Positions 34,507 through 45,469 of a stretch of 64,000 bases of DNA are shown piece by piece. Position numbers and translations under genes: made by a program. How positions within the stretch are numbered: position 1 is the stretch's first letter; each line of letters opens with the position of its first letter. The notes beneath the pieces are model-generated. The model was not told the DNA's origin and did no database searches. It saw only the letters and a program-made list of their open reading frames with translations. Location: the NCBI GenBank assembly GCA_963971575.1, contig OZ020618.1, positions 34,636,731 through 34,700,730 on the forward strand, read 5' to 3'. This DNA comes from Liopterus haemorrhoidalis. Taxonomy: Eukaryota; Arthropoda; Insecta; Coleoptera; Dytiscidae.

Positions 34507-34687
34507 GCCAGCAAGCCATGGAACATATTAAGGCATTTCGTGCTAAATATGTCAGCGAAAAAAAAAAAAAAAAAAAAAGAAAAGAAATTAAAACTATAAC
34601 GGCGAGTGGAGCAGCGGCCTCACCTCGCAAATCCTGGCCCTACATGGAGCGATTGCGATTTTTAGATGATGTTATAGCTCCCAGAAG
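34507..34687 (+). CDS. Candidate exon encoding second half of a MADF-like domain
   Basis: A strong acceptor (TTTTTTCTTTTGCAG, ending 34506) precedes a frame reading QQAMEHIKAFRAKYVSEKKK, a Lys-rich stretch from an A-run, then SGAAASPRKSWPYMERLRFL and DDVIAPRR. MADF domains (Myb/SANT-like DNA-binding modules) have this order: K-lR..Y..E.kK, SGa, a Trp-Tyr pair, L.FL, pR. A donor-like AAG|GTTTGT lies at 34687; without it the frame ends at TAA 34704. The 16-19 A run at 34558-34576 is a slippage risk. The first half of the domain was not found upstream, so this may be part of a host gene, a Harbinger-type accessory protein, or a pseudogene. The Foldback-like element starts 80 bp downstream, inside the presumed intron. 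Confidence 0.45.
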
Positions 34688-34767
34688 GTTTGTTACAGCT
34701 TATTAATTAATTTATAAGTAGAATTGCTTGGTTCATATATACCCATATAATATATAGCCTGTTTCTT

Positions 34768-36010
34768 GGCTCCGTGAAGATAGCAGGTCACTGAAAGCAC
34801 TAACGAAAATTCTCCGGCCATCCGTTAGTGCCTCAGTGCCTGTTAGTGCTTCCTTAATATGAGAATACATTCTAACAGTTTTTGAGATATTGAGCTTTTA
34901 AAAAATCGACTGTGAATTTAGCAGCACAAGGAAAGCACTAACGAAAATTCGTCGGCCATCCGTTAGTGCCTCGTTAGTACCTGTTAATGCTTCATTAAAA
35001 TCAGAAACTACCCTAAACGTTTTCGAGAAATTTAGCATTTAAAAAAATAAACGTCAAGTTAGCAGGTCATGGAAAGCACTAACGAAAATTAGTTGGCCAT
35101 CCCTTAGTGCCTCGTTAGTGCTTGTTAGTGCTTCATTAATATCGGAATCCACCGTAACCGTTTTTAAGAAATTGAGATTTCAAAAAATCGACCGTGAAGT
35201 TAGCAGGACATGGAAAGCACTAAAGAAAATTCGTCGGCCAACTGTTAGTGCCTATTAGTGCTTCATTAAAATTGGAATCAACCCTAGCCGTTTTTTAAAA
35301 AAACTGAGCGTTCACAAAAATAAGCTTGAAGTTAGCAGGTCATGAAAAGCACTAACGAAAATTCGTCGGATGTCCGTTATTGCCTTTAAGTGCTTCATTA
35401 AAATTGGAATTCACCTTAAAAATTTAAAAAAATAAAATAAACGTGAAGTTAGCAGGTCATGGAAAACACTTACGAAAATTCGTCGGCCATCCGTTAGTAC
35501 TTCGCTAGTACCTGTTCCTGCTTCATTAAAATTGCAATCCACCCTAACCGTTTTTGAGAAATTGAGCGTTCAAAAAAATAAGCGTGAAGTTAGCAGGTCA
35601 TGAAAACCACTAACGAAAATTCGTCGGTCATCCGTTAGTGCCTTTTAGTGATTCGTTAAAATTGGAATCTACCCTAACTGTTTTTCAGAAATTGAGCATT
35701 CAAAAAAATAAACGTGAAGTTGGCAGGTCATGGAAAGCACTAACTAAAATTCGTCGGCCATCCGTTAGTGACTCGTTAGTGCCTGTTAATGCTTCAATAA
35801 AAATTGTAATCCACCCTAACCGTTTTTGAGAAATTGAGCATTCAAAAAAATAAACGCGAAGTTAGCCGGTCATGAAAACACTAACGAAAATTCGTCGGCT
35901 ATTTGTTAGTGCCTCGTTAATGCCTGTTACTCCTTCCTAAAAAACAGCTACTTCCCTAACCGGTTTTGAGCAATTGAACTTATATACCAAATATAGCAGG
36001 TAATACCGAA
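34768..36010 (+). repeat. Foldback left arm: 9-10 tandem units
   Basis: Units start near 34783, 34919, 35057, 35202, 35333, 35451, 35589, 35721, 35860 and 35995 with 'tagcaggtcatgg'. Each then has 'aaagcactaacgaaaattcg', 'tcggccatccgttagtgcc', a short GTTAGTGC repeat, 'attggaatccaccctaacc' and 'tttttgagaaattgagc'. The last unit is strongly decayed. Confidence 0.9.
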
Positions 36011-36621
36011 AAAAATGTACTAACGAAAATAAAATATATTATTTTAAGTGCCTTATAATGTAACAAATGCAGAATTTATTTAAGTAGGCATAATTAATAA
36101 CAAAAAAGTTATGTAATTATGTAAATTACATTCATATTGCAAGATAAGATAGTTTTAAATACAAACAGGGCCGTCCGTGTGTATTCTTAAGACGGGCCTT
36201 TGCTAGAATCGAACGCAAATACCTCAGATGTCCAGACTTTCATTAGATCGTCCTGTACTGGTAGAATTATTATAAAATCAATTCAAAATGCCACCAAAAA
36301 TTATCAACTTAATCAAAAACGTGTTTTGTACCATCTAAAGCTCGCAAATAAGAAAAGATTTTTTTTTAAATTTTTTCCTTTTTCTTCTATTTTCCATCTA
36401 TAAAAGTTCCGCGAAAGAGGATTTATCTGATTATTTGAAAAATTAAAGTTCTGATTTGCTTATTTAAAAAATGATAAATAAATATTAATATTTAAAAAAG
36501 AATAAACAAAATAATTTAAATCTATCTTTGTTAGTAAACACTAATTTAAATCAGAATTTGTCCTTGTTTTCTCCATTTAATACGTTCAGCCCCATCTGCC
36601 CTCTGGTGGGTTATCAGTATA
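36011..36621. other. Foldback interior, left part
   Basis: CAGGGCCGTCCGTG at 36167 looks like a transposon terminus but no partner was found. No coding sequence was recognised. Confidence 0.4.
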
Positions 36622-37212
36622 TAGACCGGGAGCTCATGATTTTTGGTCTCCGATTTCATACAGCATGCCTTTTGGAGGAAAGAATATTTACCCTGTGACA
36701 ACAAAAAAGGGATGGTACTAAACCCCTGCACGCTTTCCGGTCATAGGGAAAATTGAATTTCCACTTGCACAAAATTTTTGTGTTTTTCTCTGATTTAATA
36801 GATTAGATTATATTAGATTTAATATTGCTTGCCCTTTTGTCAAAAGAAAGTTATAACAAATTTAAAGTCTTTTAATTATAGGCATGCTGTATGAAAACGC
36901 GGAAAATAATATTTTTTTATTACAAGATCACATGACCGTTTGAGCCTTTTGGGACCCTCCGAATTGCATGCATATATTTAAAAGACTTTAAATTTGTTAT
37001 AACTTTCTTTTGACAAAAGGGCAAGCAATATTAAATCAGAGAAAAGCACAAAAAATTTGTGTTTAAGTGGAAATGCAATTTTCCCTATGACCGGAAAGCG
37101 TGCAGGGGTTTAGTACCACCCCTTTTTTGTTGTCACAGGGTAAATATTCTCTCCTCCAAAAGGCATGCTGTATGAAATCGGAGACCAAAAACTGTCATGA
37201 GCTCCCGGTCTA
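36622..37212. mobile_element. Palindromic MITE, 591 bp, arms about 250 bp
   Basis: The left arm starts TAGACCGGGAGCTCATGA and the right arm ends with its complement. Pairing continues through 'tccgatttcatacagcatgc', 'acccctgcacgctttccgg', 'ccctatgaccgg' and 'aagttataacaaatttaaag' to a spacer near 36900-36965. Flanking duplications are unclear (TA at both sides is possible). No ORF of note. Confidence 0.85.
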
Positions 37213-37287
37213 ATAGTAGAGGAGTAAGCCATCAGTGGACACGTGGGGCTCTAAGTGTAATTATTATTTGTCCACTAAGTTCACTTT

Positions 37288-37312
37288 AAATTCGGCATTG
37301 GTAGCCTAGAGC
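37288..37312 (+). repeat. tRNA-like block, first part (split by hAT MITE)
   Basis: GGTAGCCTAGAG is the start of an A box. Joined across the insertion (37313-37612) it reads TAGCCTAGAGGCAGTG, a good A box, and continues at 37613-37675 to a B box GGATTTGATCCCC. Confidence 0.6.
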
Positions 37313-37604
37313 AATGCATCCTAAACTTTTTGATGTCGCAGCTCCCCTGAAACTCAAATCGATAATCCACAACCTCCCTAATTATTATTTTTTTAATCTT
37401 GGTTGGTTTAAAAAATATATATATATATATTTTTTCTATTATCATATATTTCTTTAAGCTCAGTTCATTCAATAATCTATGTACAATGAAGAATAATATT
37501 TATGTAGCATTAAAGTAAAACTACTTATCATTTTATAATAATTAAACAATTAACAAGTGTTATATTCGGCGATTTTTCGCGGCATACCTCTTTAAGAAAC
37601 TCCG
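37313..37604. mobile_element. hAT MITE inside a tRNA-like A box, 292 bp
   Basis: Exact 8-bp duplication GCCTAGAG (37305-37312, 37605-37612). The left end CAATGCATCCTAAACTTTTT and the reverse-complemented right end CGGAGTTTCTTAAAGAGG are weak inverted repeats, of the type whose consensus is CAGTGGTTCTTAAACTTTTT. A (TA)n tract lies near 37417. No ORF. Confidence 0.75.
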
Positions 37605-37612
37605 GCCTAGAG

Positions 37613-37785
37613 GCAGTGACCCTGTTTCACGGGCCGAAGATCCCGGATTTGATCCCCGGTCTGGACATAGTAAAAAACTTTTGTCCCATACCCAGGGGGG
37701 TTAATCAAAATATGAAAATACCCGAGTAATGCATTTTAATGTGAACGGGAATTATACAATAGGAATGTTTGAACTAACGAATTTT
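37613..37785 (+). repeat. tRNA-like block, second part, joined to an R-family middle module
   Basis: 37613-37675 completes the tRNA-like block (B box near 37650). Then 'aaaaaacttttgtcccatac', 'ggttaatcaaaatatgaaaa' and 'gaacgggaattatacaa' match the R middle module. Here the tRNA-like block precedes the module, the reverse of copies A and B. Confidence 0.6.
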
Positions 37786-37789
37786 TGTT

Positions 37790-38164
37790 AGTTCGCTTCA
37801 TGTTATTCTAACTTCACACTTATTCTTTTGAATGCTCAATTTCTCAAAATCGGTTAAGGTAGATTCTAATTTAAAGAAGACATTAACAGGCACTAACGGA
37901 GTACTAACGGATGACCGACGAATATTCGTTAGTGCTGCCACGTACTGCTAACTTCACTTTTTTTTTTTTGAATGCTCAATTTCTCAAAAACGGTTAGGGT
38001 GGATTCTGATTTTAATGAAGCACTAACAGGCACTAACGATGCACTAACAGATGGCTGACAAATTTTCGTAAGTGCTTTTCATGACCTGTTAACTTCACGG
38101 TCGTTTTTTTGATAGCTCAATTTCTCAAAAACTGTAAGGGTGGATTTCAATTATAATAAAGCAC
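37790..38164 (-). repeat. Foldback right arm, inner part (about three units)
   Basis: Complement of the left-arm unit: 'gaatgctcaatttctcaaaa', 'cggttagggtggattc', 'cactaacggatg', 'cgaatattcgttagtgc'. It is cut at GCAC (38161-38164) by the insertion 38165-45810. Confidence 0.88.
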
Positions 38165-38689
38165 TGTAACGAATCGAGTGGTCCGTCAGAAAAATGACTA
38201 ACTTTAACAAAACATCCGTCGCGAAAATTTCTTTAAAAGGAGTTGCCATCGTTTTGTGGTTTTTTTACGTGGGGTATTTTAAAAACAAATCTTTTTAAGA
38301 ATTCAGATAATAAAATAAAATAAGAAACTTTACGTTACAGTACGTATCTTTAGAAATATACTTTTTAAATGGTTCATTGTTGAAGGAGACATTTGTTCAG
38401 AGTTACTGCTTAATAACTTTGAACACTGGCATCATCTTGAACAACACTAAACCCTTTTTCCACGAAATGTCTAAAAATGTTTTATAAAAACTCCTGTCTC
38501 TCTGAAGAGAGGATCAGACAGTATTCGGTCCTGTTAGTATTAACATCTAAGTAATGGCATTCGTAGAGGCACTGTGTCGACATTTCTGGTGGTCAACTCA
38601 GTTCTGTTTGTTTTATTATATTCATTATTTTAAATACATTATAACGTATATTACGGCCAGACTCTCGTATATTACGGCCAGACTCTGCT

Positions 38690-40227
38690 GAGGTAGCATA
38701 CTACCTTCTCGCCTTCAGGGGTGTTTTGCGAGAGCACGGCACCAAGTCCGTATCCAGAGGCGTCGGTCTGTATTATGAATGGTAGTGAAAAGTCCGGACA
38801 GCATAGGATCGGAGCGGTGATCAGGTGTTGTTTGATGCGGTTCCACGATTGCTTACATGCGTTGTCCCATTGAAATCGGACGCCCTTTCGGGTTAGCCGA
38901 TTGAGTGGCGCACAAATGTCTGAATATGTAGGTATGGTTCACCACGGTTCACCACGTAGCCTAGGTACTTCAGTTCTGGTACTACAAACGCACATTTGTC
39001 TTTGTTCAGCGTGAAACCAGCGTCTAGCAATCTTTTCAATACTTCTCCTAAAATTTCCAGGTGTTTCTCAAAGTTATCCGCGATTATGATGATGTCGTCG
39101 AGATATTTGAACACGTGCGGTTCTAACTCGGGTCCTAATACGGTATCTATTAATTTCTGAAACGTGGCGGGAGCACTGTGTAGTCCGAACGCTAACCTCT
39201 TAAACTGCCATAAACCCCTTCCGGGCACTGTGAATGCGGTATACTTCTTTGAACTCTCAGTTAACGGGATGTTCCAATACGCTGACTTTATGTCCAGGCT
39301 GGAGATGTACCTCGCGTTCTTCAATCTGTCTAAGATGCTCGTGATGTAAGGTAGTGGATAGGCGTCGCGCCTAGTGACAGCGTTTACCTTGCGGAAGTCG
39401 ACGCAGAAGCGCCAAGATTGATCCTTTTTCTTCACCATCAGCACCGGCGACGACCAATCCGAATTCGATCGTTCGATAACGCCTTCTTCTGCCATCTCGG
39501 TGACTTGCCTGTCAATTTCTCGCTGTATCGCCGGAGAGACCGGATAGTAGCGTTGTTTGATCGGCGGTTGGTGCGGATCCAGCAAGCTGATCTGATGTTC
39601 AATTTGGTCCGTACAGCCTATACCTTTCTTCATACTATTGAAGTGTTTAGAAACCAGTTCATCAATTCTTCCACGTTGATCCTCGTTCATCCTCATTTCG
39701 GGCATTTCCATGGCGCTCAGGTCTATCCTGGTCGTATCTTCTAATCGGCTAAAATGCCATCTGCCGCTGCGCAGGTCTGGCACAATTCCAAACTGCCGGA
39801 AGAAATCAACCCCCAATATTAAGGTGTGTGCCATCTCAGGCACCACTATGGCTTCTATCCATGCGGTGTGTCCTTCTATCGTACATGGTAACTGGACAAC
39901 ACCAGCTATTTCCAGACGGTGCCCACTGGCGACCGTACATGAGGAAATATGTTTCGTTTTATCTAAATGGAAACCAGCATTCTGCAATAAAGCCCAACCG
40001 CGTTTCCCAAGAACGGTTCGGGTTGCTCCGCTGTCTAACAAACCTAAAATTCTGTAACCTAAGATCTCAATTTCTAGATAAGGTCGCTCGTCGCTCCGGG
40101 CGTTAGCTATTATGTAATCCAAAATCGGGTTTATAGAGGTTGCGTCGGACGGAGACCGATCGTTTATCCGCCACGCTGTTCTTTTCCCGGATTCTGCTTC
40201 GGGCCACTGGACCCTCTTGGATTGCAT
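38690..40227 (-). pseudogene. Gypsy 2 Pol: protease and RT, truncated in RNase H
   Basis: Expressed by -1 frameshifting from gag: the pol frame enters as RTAWRINDRSPSD at the slip site. Aspartic protease GLLDSGATRTVLG near 40030; RT with KKKDQSWRFCVDFRKVN near 39420, LDIKSAYWNIPL near 39280, FAFGLHSAPATFQ-type motif B near 39175 (here LAFGLHSAPATFQ) and motif C KYLDDIIII near 39085. YLGYVV follows near 38960. A frame change near 38935 separates the rest, which reads IQTDASGYGLGAVLSQN (RNase H start, first Asp present) and stops at the LTR-derived junction near 38690. No connection domain, HHCC or integrase. Dead for integration. Confidence 0.88.
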
Positions 40228-41540
40228 CTAGGACATGTGTACTTCGTTACGCCTGGAGTATGGCACGTATAGCACTTCCTGATCGGGCGTTGTGGGCACG
40301 CTGCCGCTCGATGTCCCGGTTCTTGGCAGTTAAAACACGTGAGAATCCGGCCTTGTGGTCGTATTTCTTGTAACTCCGCTGATTGCGGGTGTTGTGTTCC
40401 TCGGGAACTCCCGGCCACATAGGCCAAATCCGGTTCTAACGGCGTCCGATTCCTCGGGGTCGTGATGCTAGCTGGCTGCCAGTTGGTGTGTGCTCGTTCT
40501 ATACGGCGGCATACTTCCAGGAGGCGACGTACAGATTCCACTTCGTCCAACAGAAACATCCCATCTTTGTATCGGGCGTGAAGGTTGCGGACAACGATCT
40601 TCAACTTACTTATCTCAGGCAGAGGTGTGCTCAATCTTTTGAACAACAACTCCATGATCGCTAAATAGATGTCAATTGACTCGTCGACTCCTTGCCGGCG
40701 GGCGCGGATCTCATCGTATAGCTGGTCGTCGTAATCGATTGGTACGAAGACGGTACGTAATTGATGCACGAGGTCGTGCCAATCTAAGAAGTTCTGGCGT
40801 TGTGCTCGGTACCATATCAATGCCTTGCCAGTGAACAGATCTAATGCTGAGGCGAATAGTTGTTGTCTCGATACGTTCCGTGCGCTGCGCAATTCTTCCA
40901 CGCGCTCTAGGAATGCACTCAACGACATCTCCTTTTGATCTCCGCTAAACTTTAAGTTCCATTGAGCTGGCGGGATACTCTTGGTTCGCCACGGCTTAAC
41001 TGGTGGTGTTTCTTCTTCTTCGGTCTCGAGCGAGCTCTCCTCTGATGGACTGAGGTCGGCCCTAGAGGCATCGAGGTCCCCGATAATCGTTCTCTTAGGA
41101 GTTGAGGTAATTCTTCGCGCGCGCGTCTTACGATTTATCGTCGTCCAGATGGTTACGAGACGTACTAATAACCGCGACTGTATCGACTTGTTTTCCGCTG
41201 ATAATGCGGCCATACGGCCGATTCGCGTACCACAATGTGCAACGCGACTCGAGATCCTTTGAAAATCACGAGTCCTCCGGTCTCCTGAGAATGCTTCAAT
41301 TACCGCTGTAAGTTCCCGAAGGGTATTTTCCACGCCAGTTTGATCCGTTTCGAAGGTGAAAGGGTACTTAGGAAGTCGAAAAGACGTTCCTGATTTAACG
41401 AGCGACATCATGTTTTGCAGCAACTCTCGTCGTAAATGAGCGTCCTCGCCGTCGCTGTCCTGTAGTCCGTAGACCGCGGTTTCATATTCTAATTCCGCTG
41501 GTGCTAGGTGTTCAACCCGAAATTTAGTAGGCAACGACAT
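40164..41540 (-). CDS. Gypsy 2 Gag, 458 aa
   Basis: Starts MSLPTKFRVEHLAPAELEY at 41540. An Arg/Glu-rich N-terminal part is followed by the retrotransposon capsid region (WNLKFSGDQKEMSLSAFLER, ALIWYRAQRQNFLDWHDLV, residues about 185-330). The C-terminus has a zinc knuckle CFNCQEPGHRAAACPQ and a second, atypical CYTCHTPGVTKYTCPRC. It ends GPKQNPGKEQRGG at TAA 40164-40166. The codons CCG GGA AAA place a -1 slippery heptamer in frame 22-24 nt before the stop. Gag would form the particle; the frame has no lesion although pol downstream is truncated. Confidence 0.9.
   Translation of the reverse strand: MSLPTKFRVEHLAPAELEYETAVYGLQDSDGEDAHLRRELLQNMMSLVKSGTSFRLPKYPFTFETDQTGVENTLRELTAVIEAFSGDRRTRDFQRISSRVAHCGTRIGRMAALSAENKSIQSRLLVRLVTIWTTINRKTRARRITSTPKRTIIGDLDASRADLSPSEESSLETEEEETPPVKPWRTKSIPPAQWNLKFSGDQKEMSLSAFLERVEELRSARNVSRQQLFASALDLFTGKALIWYRAQRQNFLDWHDLVHQLRTVFVPIDYDDQLYDEIRARRQGVDESIDIYLAIMELLFKRLSTPLPEISKLKIVVRNLHARYKDGMFLLDEVESVRRLLEVCRRIERAHTNWQPASITTPRNRTPLEPDLAYVAGSSRGTQHPQSAELQEIRPQGRILTCFNCQEPGHRAAACPQRPIRKCYTCHTPGVTKYTCPRCNPRGSSGPKQNPGKEQRGG
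40182..40188 (-). promoter_or_regulatory. -1 ribosomal frameshift heptamer G GGA AAA
   Basis: On the minus strand GGGAAAA lies in the gag frame exactly as X XXY YYZ, inside the 64-nt gag/pol overlap. A -1 slip continues as AGA ACA GCG TGG, the start of the pol frame (RTAW). Confidence 0.85.
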
Positions 41541-42268
41541 GATGCAAATACAGCTTCCAACACAAACACGATCCTTGGTTACGTTCTACTACTTCCCTAT
41601 ACTGGGACTTACTATTGCACAACTCCAAGTCTACTGTCTTTCTTCAATACTCTAACCGTCGAGTGATATCCTGGCTTAACCAGCTCGGTATAAACGTAAT
41701 ACCGTAAATATGAGGAAACTAAATTTCCGCTAAGCGAATCCCGTGTGAATTTTTCAATGGCTTGCCCTAAACCGGCTTACCAACACTAACGTCTCTACAG
41801 ACGTAAAACCAATGGACGGCCGAACCAACGCCGGTCCGTCTCCAAATATAATTCAACAAACAATTGTTGCAATTACAATTTCAATACAACTGTTGCCAAC
41901 AATGCAACACCAATTTTCACCGGGAGGTACCTTAGAGTCCTCTACTCAACGTTATAAACAACTCAAAAACAGTAACTTGTTTGCTCTTTAATCCGTTAGA
42001 GACTAAATCGCCAAAATGCGACCAATACGTACAATAGGTCATCCAATATCGAGTATGTGTCAAAACACAACAATACAACACAGTATAGCAAAAGTAATCC
42101 AACACAATATCACAAAAATAATCTAACTAAATTTCTTATTATGAGAAGTCTTTAGGAATGGGTCTAGGGGCACAGGAATTAAGTTTGAAATAAGTATAAC
42201 ACAATTTTATTAACCCAATCGTAGTGTAAAATTCTTTTTTAGCAAACAACGGTCTTCTTTTCCGTTGA

Positions 42269-42286
42269 GCCCCACGTTGGGCGCCA
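42269..42286 (-). promoter_or_regulatory. Primer-binding site of gypsy 2
   Basis: Minus strand TGGCGCCCAACGTGGGGC, a classic gypsy-type primer-binding sequence, 6 bp from the LTR edge. The priming tRNA is not assigned. Confidence 0.8.
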
Positions 42287-43763
42287 GAAATATATAACGT
42301 ATATTACGGCCAGACTCCAGCGTTATATAGTTGGCATACGCCAGCGTCCGCTCAGCTCTCTGATCGGTCGCTAAAAACCTAAATGGGGAAAAATATGAAT
42401 TCCGTAACCACTGTGAAGCGACTCCAGTGGCTATCAGCTGTCCAGGGCAAGGTAGAAGGCCGCCAGCCCAGTCTAGAGGTAGATGTGACTATGCAGGGTG
42501 GTCCTGTAATTATCAATGTCGATGTGCGGCCTAAAATTTATACGGCGCCAGTCACTTCGCTTCTATTGCCCTAAATTCTGGAAGAAAAATAAAACCCCAG
42601 GGGAAGGAATAGAGTTCTCGTAATAGAAACACCAAAATTCTCAATAACCAAATTTATTAACAAAAAAAATCAGTAACTAACAAATAGTAATAACAAAATA
42701 AATAATATTCGTAAAACGAATATTCAATACGCAAAATCTATAAACAAAATAAATTATTCGCTAAATGAATACTCAATACGCAAAATCTATAAACAAAATA
42801 AATTATTCACTAAATGAATACTCAATACGCAAAGTCTATAAACAAAATAAATATTATTATTCGCAAAGCGAATACTCAATAAGCAAAATTTTATAACCAA
42901 AATATTAATAATTACAAGATCAATGACTAGTTAAATATTCCCTTTTTAGTTCGGAGTACGACAAAGTTAATACAAAAAAATAAATTATTTAATCTACGAG
43001 CAAAATATCTAAGTTAAATCCAAAATTTTAGAAACTAAGTACTCACGAATGGCCAAAGGAAATTAAACAACTGAATCTTTAACCGGTAATTAATTACAAT
43101 TTAAACTGACAAACTGAATTACTTGTGATGCGGTATAAATACCCAGTAACATGTGATTGGATTACTTATGCTACAACTGCCCTAGGGCTGCGTGAACTTT
43201 TGCACAGGAATATTATACCACAGTGATTAATTACGTTGAAAAATGGTAACGGTATTCCGGTTGGCAATACCGTTAGGAAAAATCCGGAAGAGTTTTAGAA
43301 TCGGGAAGCCAGCGCTTTTTCAAAACCCGATTTAAATTTTTACTATAATTCTCTCTCGCCTTAACTTCAATAAAAACCCAGCCAGTCTAGTGGCCTCGAA
43401 GTCGCGGTGATAAGAATATCCAAGGAGGCCAAGAGACTGACTCTCAATAACCCTCTCAAATCCCTTGAAAACCCGTAGTACGTTAACACAAAAAAATCTC
43501 TACGAGATAAAAAAAAAGTTAACGTACCACCCCACCCCACACGGCTCTACGGAAATATAACTTTAAACAAACAACTAAATTACAGAAAAATTAGGTGAGG
43601 CCTGGCCGATGATGATAATGAAAAAAAAAAGAAATGCTTGTGGCTGAGGTTCTGCCCGACTGAAGCTAACGTTAATCCACCCAAATCAAATACAAAGACC
43701 GACCCTTGATAACGTGAAAAAGCAGTTAACACGAATACCCGGCCAGGGAATATTCACAAAGAG

Positions 43764-43798
<35 letters not shown>

Positions 43799-45469
43799 TT
43801 TTAATGGCCTTTGCTGCTTTGGCAATTAGCCAGGACAATTTTTTTATTTGAGAAAATTTCCATGCCTGAACGGGATTCGAACCCGAGACCTTCGCAACGC
43901 AGAGCACATGTGTTACCACTACGCTACGCCGGTCGGCCACAAAGAGGGGTTAAACCCATGTGTTTGAGAACTAATTCACAACCTCGAGTTATCAAGGGGA
44001 TAAAAAAAATGTTGACTTACTGACAGACTGAATCTACAATTAAACAAACTAATTCCACCCTGAGCGAGACTGCTCTGACTAAGTACGCGCCCTAACACGA
44101 TTCAGCGCGTCCAACTTATTGTAGCTTAGGGCCTTAGGACGTAGAAAATATATGCTTCACAATAGGGGTGGCACCATGTGCTCACTCAACTCAAAATACA
44201 AGTACAATACATACACATTCATAAAAATGGCCAAAATTATCAGTGTGTATCCAAAAACATCTATACGGGGACGTATTACGCCTCAACACAACCCGGAGGT
44301 CCGATACGCCACACTCATAAAGATATTTTTGTTACAAATCATCAAACAAATAACATAAATTAGTACTCATCTGAGTTGCAGACAAAAACAATCTCCCTGT
44401 TTCCACAGCTAGATACAATAAGTAGGTTATGTACTCTCTGGACGGTGATGTAGTTTTAACGGTTCCGCTACAAGATGCTTATTCCTTTGCGACCGGTTGA
44501 ATACTCGGATAACTTCAGAAATTATTCCTCCAGCCGATATATACTCTCAAATAGGCACAACTGTGCAAATTTTTGCCTCTATCGTACCGCCACTGTATGA
44601 ATAACAGTTAAAAATACAATTAGTGAAACTGGAGACCATACAACAGTTTCGCGTGCGGAAATAAAAGAAAGGTGATACCTTACCTCGTGGTCGGTGGCTT
44701 AAATGGTTTTCTTAAACTCCGAACTTTTGATCAGAAAAGAAAATTCTCATCCGGATATCTCCGTGTCTTCCTTACGAAGACAGTATAACGCCAAGCAGTC
44801 TCCGCAAAAACGAATTCCGTGTTGCCTTCAATTTCCTCTAGGCTTATACATGGAAGTTTCACTGCACGTGCCGTTAGTTTTTCTTTCTGGTCAAATTTTT
44901 CTGATAACACAACTGTTCGGGAGTTTAAGAGAACGAAAAAGCGGCTTCCCAGCTGTTTTATAACCTTCCGTCTTACCCCTCTACCGGGCTTACCACTCGC
45001 GCATTCGATATCTACCATGAAGGTAGCCAACAATATGTACTTCGTAGTAACGCTGTGATTGAATATCCCCAAGAAGTGTTTATTATTCTGGATTATAAAT
45101 TCTTGTTCTCTTTTCTTTTTGTATATAAGGTAGGTGTATCATTCAAACATATTCCGCACGCTAACTGTTGTACTTTCCAGGTTTCCACGACGTATATATC
45201 CCAAAACAGGTTAAATAGAAATGTCAAAAACAATTAACCTCAAAATTGAGTGACATCTCACAGTATGTTTTTGCATTCGGATGTAGATGTGGTGCTTGTT
45301 GTCATAAATGCTGTCCTCTAAGTGGGTTGACAGGACCTATTCAGTTGGTTTTGCACAAAATTACCCCATACTGTATCCTTTTATAAGCTTAGAATAAGTT
45401 TTCCGTACGAAGGTAGGTTCTCGTTTAACTAGATTTTAAAGCGCTGTGTTTCGGCTAGGATAGCCCGTA
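42287..45469 (-). repeat. Presumed long 5' LTR of gypsy 2
   Basis: Non-coding or weakly coding. 42690-42900 holds about four tandem units of about 62 bp ('cgaatactcaatacgcaaaa', 'tataaacaaaataaatta'). A minus-strand frame of 113 codons at 44731-45072 is not recognised. A SINE is inserted at 43766-43937. Confidence 0.45.
43766..43937 (-). mobile_element. tRNA-derived SINE with LINE-like 3' tail
   Basis: Exact 11-bp duplication CACAAAGAGGG (43755-43765, 43938-43948). On the minus strand: A box TGGCGTAGCGTAGTGG-type (GCGTAGTGGTAACAC), B box GGGTTCGAATCCCG, then body, then 'ctggctaattgccaaagc', 'agcaaaggccattaa' and a 30-nt A tail. The 3' motif matches the 3' end of the LINE at 1553-3930 (CTGGCTAATAGCCAAAGC), which suggests that LINE family mobilised it. 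Confidence 0.9.

Larger units (their letters stand above)
38642..45469 (-). mobile_element. Ty3/gypsy element 2, minus strand, internally deleted, with long 5' LTR
   Basis: Proposed limits are from ACAT at both sides (38638-38641, 45470-45473), LTR start TGTTACGGGC (minus, at 45469) and LTR end ...TAATATACGTTATA (near 42293). The 5' LTR would be about 3.2 kb including a SINE. The 3' LTR is reduced to about 50 bp (38642-38690), containing a tandem copy of 'cgtatattacggccagactc'. RNase H is cut off mid-domain and integrase is missing, so a deletion joined pol to the LTR edge. Gag and the frameshift site are intact. LTR limits are an inference from the short direct repeat. Confidence 0.55.

Noticed and set aside
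32240..36010. CRISPR-like arrays
   Set aside because: Both arrays repeat over their whole unit with no unique spacers of fixed length, and the context is a eukaryotic transposon-rich genome.
44731..45072. 113-codon minus-strand frame as a gypsy accessory gene
   Set aside because: Lies in the presumed LTR, matches no family I know, and an overlapping opposite frame is equally open.
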